Assembly: GCA_035259145.1 (NCBI GenBank) | Contig: DATFWQ010000296.1 | Location: 1-9,264 of the forward strand | Origin: CF-161 sp035259145 | Lineage (GTDB): Bacteria; Chloroflexota; Dormibacteria; Dormibacterales; Dormibacteraceae | Reading direction: 5' to 3' | Length of the DNA stretch: 9,264 nt | Program-made: the position numbers and the translations under genes | Shown: piece by piece, positions 6,701 to 9,264 of the stretch | Position numbering within the stretch: the stretch's first letter is position 1 | How the letters are laid out: every line of letters starts with the position of its first letter | The notes under the pieces: generated by a model | Database searches by the model: none | What the model was told of the DNA's origin: nothing | What the model saw: the letters and a program-made list of their open reading frames with translations, nothing else

Positions 6701-7969
6701 TTAGCCGTCCGGCGAGCGGCCCCCCGGCCGGACTCTTTCCGGCCGGACGCCAACACCAATAACCCTTCCCGGCACACGGTCGAGGAAGGGCGTCCGGAGC
6801 AGGACCCTGGCCGGCAATGGCAGCTTCGCCGTTCGCCCGGCCAGGACCGGCTTGACGATGGTCGACTGCAGCAGCGCCTGGAAGCGTTGAGTGAGTGCAG
6901 TTGGGAGCCGCCGGCGGCGCTCGACCCTGGCCAGCAGCTGGTCAGCGACCTGACCACGCATGAGGGCGCCGACCAGGATGTTGTACGCGGCCACCGCGTC
7001 CTGGATGGCCATGTTCAGGCCAACACCACCGATCGGGCTCATCGCGTGGGCGGCGTCCCCGATCAAGAGCAGCCCGGGTAGCCACCAGCGGTGCACATGG
7101 TTGGACCGGACCGTAAGAAGCTTGACGTCGTCCCAGTCGCGGATCTCACGTACACGCTCACCGAGCTCGGGAGCGAGCTGAAGTAGGGTCTCGCGGAATG
7201 AATCAATTCCGGCAGGCTTGATGTAATCGCCGGAGCCCTTGGGGATGATGTAGGCGACCTGCCAGTAATCGTTCCGGTTGATGAAAACGGCAAGGCGCCC
7301 CTGACGCATCCGAGCCTGGATGGCGTCGGATTCGTCCGCCCGGCGGGTAACCCGGAACCAGAAGACGTCCATGGGTGGCGAGGTCTCCTCAAAGGTGATC
7401 CCGCTTTGCTTGCGGACCACCGAATCACGCCCGTCCGCGCCGACCGTAAGCAGAGCGTGGATCTCGCCGTCGCCCTGCGGGCCGTGGAAGCGGACGCCTG
7501 CCACACGGCCGTGGGAGACGACGAGGTCGGTAACCTCGGTCCGCATCAGCAGCTGGAAATTGGGAAGCTTTCGCCCTTCCCCGGCCAGGAGGTCTAAGAA
7601 GTCCCACTGAGGCACGAAGGCAAGGAACTTGTACCTGGTCCGGATCTTGCTCAAGTCGACATCCAGCGGCCCCGTGCCAGTCGGTAATGTCGCCCGCCTC
7701 ACTTCGCTGTGGGGCAGTGAAAGGAAGGCCTCTATCAAGCCGATGTCATCGAGGACCTGCAGCGTTGAAGGATGGACGGTGTCTCCCCGGAAGTCCCGCA
7801 AGAAGTCAGCATGCTTCTCGAGAATGGTCACGTCGACCCCCGCGCGAGCAAGCAGGAGACCCAGCATCAATCCCGCGGGACCACCGCCGGCTATGCAACA
7901 GGCGCGCGTGGTGGCCACCTCGCGCTCACCGCGCACTGCCTCGGCCGCGGCGGCTGGAGAACCCGTCAT
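6701..7969 (-). CDS. FAD-dependent monooxygenase / aromatic hydroxylase-like oxidoreductase, 422 aa
   Basis: Group A flavoprotein monooxygenase (UbiH/PHBH-like, FAD_binding_3 fold), which typically uses NAD(P)H and O2 to hydroxylate aromatic or polyketide-like substrates. The three hallmark motifs are present: the dinucleotide-binding CIAGGGPAGLMLGLLLARAG (25-44) with Glu51 ending the second strand, the DG motif VGADGRDSVVR (176-186), and the GD motif LLIGDAAHAMSPIGGVGLNMAIQDA (301-325) that contacts the FAD ribityl chain. FRGDTVHPSTLQVLDDIGL (60-78) is typical of the family. The C-terminus (RVIGVGVRPERVR) is also usual, so it is full length; there is no thioredoxin-like extension. ATG 7969 has a poor ribosome site. 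GTG 7918 (residue 18), with GGTGAG six bases before it, is a credible alternative that starts closer to the Rossmann strand. It is the first gene of the minus-strand block. Substrate unknown. Confidence 0.9.
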   Translation of the reverse strand: MTGSPAAAAEAVRGEREVATTRACCIAGGGPAGLMLGLLLARAGVDVTILEKHADFLRDFRGDTVHPSTLQVLDDIGLIEAFLSLPHSEVRRATLPTGTGPLDVDLSKIRTRYKFLAFVPQWDFLDLLAGEGRKLPNFQLLMRTEVTDLVVSHGRVAGVRFHGPQGDGEIHALLTVGADGRDSVVRKQSGITFEETSPPMDVFWFRVTRRADESDAIQARMRQGRLAVFINRNDYWQVAYIIPKGSGDYIKPAGIDSFRETLLQLAPELGERVREIRDWDDVKLLTVRSNHVHRWWLPGLLLIGDAAHAMSPIGGVGLNMAIQDAVAAYNILVGALMRGQVADQLLARVERRRRLPTALTQRFQALLQSTIVKPVLAGRTAKLPLPARVLLRTPFLDRVPGRVIGVGVRPERVRPGGRSPDG

Positions 7970-8031
7970 GGCCCTGAGGCGACACCCGTCTGACGCATTC
8001 CCCGCCAGTGCACTGCAGCTTCGTCCTCCAG

Positions 8032-8052
8032 GGTTTCCAGCCTATGGAAGCC
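8032..8052. promoter_or_regulatory. 21-bp inverted repeat, possible operator upstream of the monooxygenase operon
   Basis: GGTTTCCA (8032-8039) and TGGAAGCC (8045-8052) are complementary except for one G/T position, with a 5-base spacer GCCTA. The element lies 63-83 bases upstream of the monooxygenase ATG in the 289-base divergent gap. Size and symmetry fit a dimeric regulator site (TetR, MarR or similar). A perfect 10-bp palindrome CAGTGCACTG (8006-8015) sits closer to the gene. I found no convincing -35/-10 pair to place either element against a promoter. The rest of the gap (7970-8258) shows no gene. Confidence 0.35.
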
Positions 8053-8258
8053 GCAACATCCTCTCGACTGGCGTGCAACAGTCAGAGGGCCCTGGTGAAG
8101 GGCAGAGAGGAGGTTGCCCGGCCGGTCCTGGCGCCCGAGTCACGGAGCCCAGGATCGATCGTGGCCCTCACGGATCTTGCTCCCCTACAGTCAGACTGAA
8201 GTGAAATGTGGGCCCGCGCCGGCTGGCGATCCGCGAGGTGGGCCCGGAGGCAAACTCA

Positions 8259-8765
8259 ATGACTGACGGTTCCTGGACGCGTTATCAGCTGCGACAGAAG
8301 CTGTTCTCCATCGGCGAGGACTTCTGGATCGAGAACGACCGTGGCGAGCAGGTATACAGGGTCGACGGCAAGCTCCTGAGAATTCGCGAGACCTTCGTAA
8401 TGGAAGATGGCTACGGCTCAGAACTGGCGACGATCAAAGCGAAGCTCATTGCGATTCGACCGACGATGACCGTCGAGCGTGGCGGGCAAGTCATTGCGAC
8501 GGTCAAGAAGGCCCTGTTCACCGTCCTTTATGAGCATTACAGCGTCGAGGTGGATGGCGGCCCGGTACTCGAGGCTCGGGGCGACATCACGGGTCACGAA
8601 TACGAGATCCATTCCGACGGCGAGATGGTGGCGTCCATCTCGAAGCGGTGGTTCACGCTTCGGGATACCTACGGCGTGGCGATTGGACCCGGCCAGGACG
8701 ATGTGCTGCTGCTAGCTGTTGCGGTCTGCATAGACGAGATGTCCCGCCGGGAGCACAAGGACTGA
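8259..8765 (+). CDS. LURP-one-related (tubby C-terminal-like fold) protein, 168 aa
   Basis: Member of the LURP1-related/DUF567 family, whose fold resembles the tubby and phospholipid scramblase barrel. The whole protein follows the family pattern: YQLRQKLFSIGEDFWIEND (9-27), VYRVDGKLLRIRETFVMED (32-50), LATIKAKLIAIRPTMTVERGG (56-76), VIATVKKALFTVLYEHYSVEV (78-98), GDITGHEYEIHSDGEMVASISKRWF (108-132), and RDTYGVAIGPGQDDVLLLAVAVCIDEM (135-161) with its hydrophobic C-terminal helix. Bacterial members are common in actinobacteria, but their biochemical role is not established. The frame is open from 8208, but ATG 8259 has a strong GGAGG eight bases upstream and matches the family start. It diverges from the monooxygenase operon. 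Confidence 0.9.
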   Translation: MTDGSWTRYQLRQKLFSIGEDFWIENDRGEQVYRVDGKLLRIRETFVMEDGYGSELATIKAKLIAIRPTMTVERGGQVIATVKKALFTVLYEHYSVEVDGGPVLEARGDITGHEYEIHSDGEMVASISKRWFTLRDTYGVAIGPGQDDVLLLAVAVCIDEMSRREHKD

Positions 8766-8766
8766 C

Positions 8767-8790
8767 CGGCTTGACAGGTTTGTCGGGCCG
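8767..8790 (+). terminator. Hairpin directly after the LURP-one gene, possible terminator
   Basis: CGGCTTGACA (8767-8776) can pair with TGTCGGGCCG (8781-8790) over ten pairs, two of them G-U in RNA, around the tetraloop GGTT. It begins one base after the stop codon. No T-run follows (TTGGACAG), so it would be a non-canonical terminator or a 3'-end stabiliser. Confidence 0.4.
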
Positions 8791-8799
8791 TTGGACAGC

Positions 8800-8886
8800 G
8801 ACCCCCCTCCCCCGGCTTCGCGGATCGACTTCGCGGGACCCCCCTCCCCCGGCTTCGCCGGGTACTCCCCCGACTTCGCGGGGGAG
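8800..8886. repeat. Cluster of GC-rich CTTCG-loop hairpin repeats
   Basis: An exact 22-base direct repeat begins GACCCCCCTCCCCC and ends GGCTTCGC. It occurs at 8800-8821 and 8837-8858 (period 37). A second exact unit, CGACTTCGCGGG, lies at 8826-8837 and 8871-8882, so the two units alternate A-B-A-B. The second half folds into CCCGGC/GCCGGG (8848-8862) and then CTCCCCCG/CGGGGGAG (8865-8886) with an ACTTCG loop. This looks like an intergenic REP/MITE-type palindromic family sitting between the LURP-one gene and the HxlR gene. Confidence 0.75.
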
Positions 8887-8894
8887 AGGCTAGG

Positions 8895-8924
8895 CTTGCA
8901 TCTTGCAAGGGGCTGAGGTATCTT
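8895..8924 (+). promoter_or_regulatory. HxlR-gene promoter with overlapping palindrome
   Basis: TTGCAT (8896-8901) and TATCTT (8919-8924) are 17 bases apart. Initiation would fall near 8931-8933, at or beside the ATG, so the mRNA would be leaderless or nearly so. A perfect inverted repeat, CTTGCA-TCT-TGCAAG (8895-8909), covers the -35 box and would block RNA polymerase if bound. Autoregulation by the HxlR product is a natural guess. Confidence 0.45.
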
Positions 8925-8932
8925 ACTGTTCG

Positions 8933-9264
8933 ATGCGGCATGTAAGCCTCGCCAGTCTCCCTTGCCCTGTGGCACGCACGCTCGACGTGATCGGAGAGTG
9001 GTGGACCCTGCTGATTGTGCGCGACGCCCTGCTCGGTGCTCGCCGATTCGAGGACTTCAAGGCCACCGGGATTGCCGACAACATCCTGTCGGCCCGGCTG
9101 AAGAAGCTCGTCGACGAGGGCATCTTCCAACGACAGCCATATCAGGAGCGGCCCGAGCGCCATGAGTACCTGCTCACGGAGAAAGGGCAAGGACTTGCCC
9201 TGGTTGTTGGTGCGCTTCGAAGCTGGGGGCAGGAGTGGACGCGCGGCACCGATCTTAGCCTTCG
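8933..9264 (+). CDS. HxlR-family winged-helix transcriptional regulator, 5' part (110 codons, runs off window)
   Basis: MarR-related HxlR-type winged-helix regulator, open to the window edge with no stop. Key features are: CPVARTLDVIGEWWTLLIVRDALLGARRFEDF (11-42) with the conserved Cys11 near the N-terminus, the recognition region GIADNILSARLKKLVDEGIFQRQPY (46-70) and the wing RPERHEYLLTEKG (73-85), then the dimer helix LALVVGALRSWGQEW (88-102). HxlR proteins act as dimers, and several sense aldehydes or oxidants through the N-terminal cysteine. The ATG at 8933 has GAGG only 14 bases upstream, too far for normal use, which agrees with leaderless expression. The core domain is complete; a C-terminal extension may lie beyond the edge. 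Confidence 0.9.
   Translation, partial: MRHVSLASLPCPVARTLDVIGEWWTLLIVRDALLGARRFEDFKATGIADNILSARLKKLVDEGIFQRQPYQERPERHEYLLTEKGQGLALVVGALRSWGQEWTRGTDLSL

Noticed and set aside
6691..6957. N-terminal extension of the LLM oxidoreductase frame
   Set aside because: It overlaps the end of the monooxygenase gene in another frame and is rich in Ser, Arg and Cys, unlike LLM proteins.
8208..8246. Direct repeat GTGGGCCCG at 8208-8216 and 8238-8246 before the LURP-one gene
   Set aside because: Nine bases of G/C-rich sequence can recur by chance in this composition, and no promoter is placed against it.
8669..9190. 173-codon minus-strand open frame under the LURP-one and HxlR genes
   Set aside because: It spans the hairpin repeats and is antisense to two real genes; the HxlR frame explains the coding signal there.

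Overview
This 9.3 kb window is GC-rich chromosomal DNA from a bacterium. The F420-type LLM oxidoreductase, the Pnkp-like repair protein, the LURP-one-type protein, frequent GTG starts and a probable leaderless promoter suggest an actinobacterium or a related high-GC soil lineage (Chloroflexota or Dormibacterota type). That placement is inference; the window holds no rRNA or other marker gene. I see no tRNA, CRISPR array, transposase or phage gene.

Layout. Positions 1-211 hold nothing I can support. A small FmdB-type zinc-ribbon gene (minus strand) and an orphan AbrB-fold DNA-binding protein (plus strand) diverge at about 385-512. A SMP-30/gluconolactonase-family gene (906-1778, plus) converges on, and overlaps by 29 bases, a YbhN/AglD-type integral membrane protein gene (1750-2841, minus). 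Divergent from the latter is an unrecognised 111-residue helical protein (2908-3243, plus), with its own promoter candidate and a convincing Rho-independent terminator at 3358-3384.

The centre is a minus-strand block read from right to left: FAD-dependent monooxygenase (6701-7969), LLM-class F420-dependent oxidoreductase (5737-6690, 10 bases after it), NAD-type 6-phosphogluconate dehydrogenase (4587-5606) and a Pnkp-like polynucleotide kinase with a metallophosphoesterase domain (3383-4513). The first two are probably co-transcribed. The last two may be continuous with them, but the gaps (130 and 73 bases) leave this open.

On the plus strand at the right end lie a LURP-one/tubby-like protein (8259-8765), a cluster of GC-rich hairpin repeats (8800-8886), and the 5' part of an HxlR-family regulator (8933 to the edge), whose promoter carries a palindrome.

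Most genes are metabolic or housekeeping-like, and I see no clear multi-gene new system. The most unusual item is the Pnkp homologue. It ends where the ligase module should begin, its kinase residues are intact, and several phosphatase active-site residues are replaced. Other items worth checking are the hairpin repeat cluster, the inverted repeat upstream of the monooxygenase/F420 pair, and the palindrome in the HxlR promoter.
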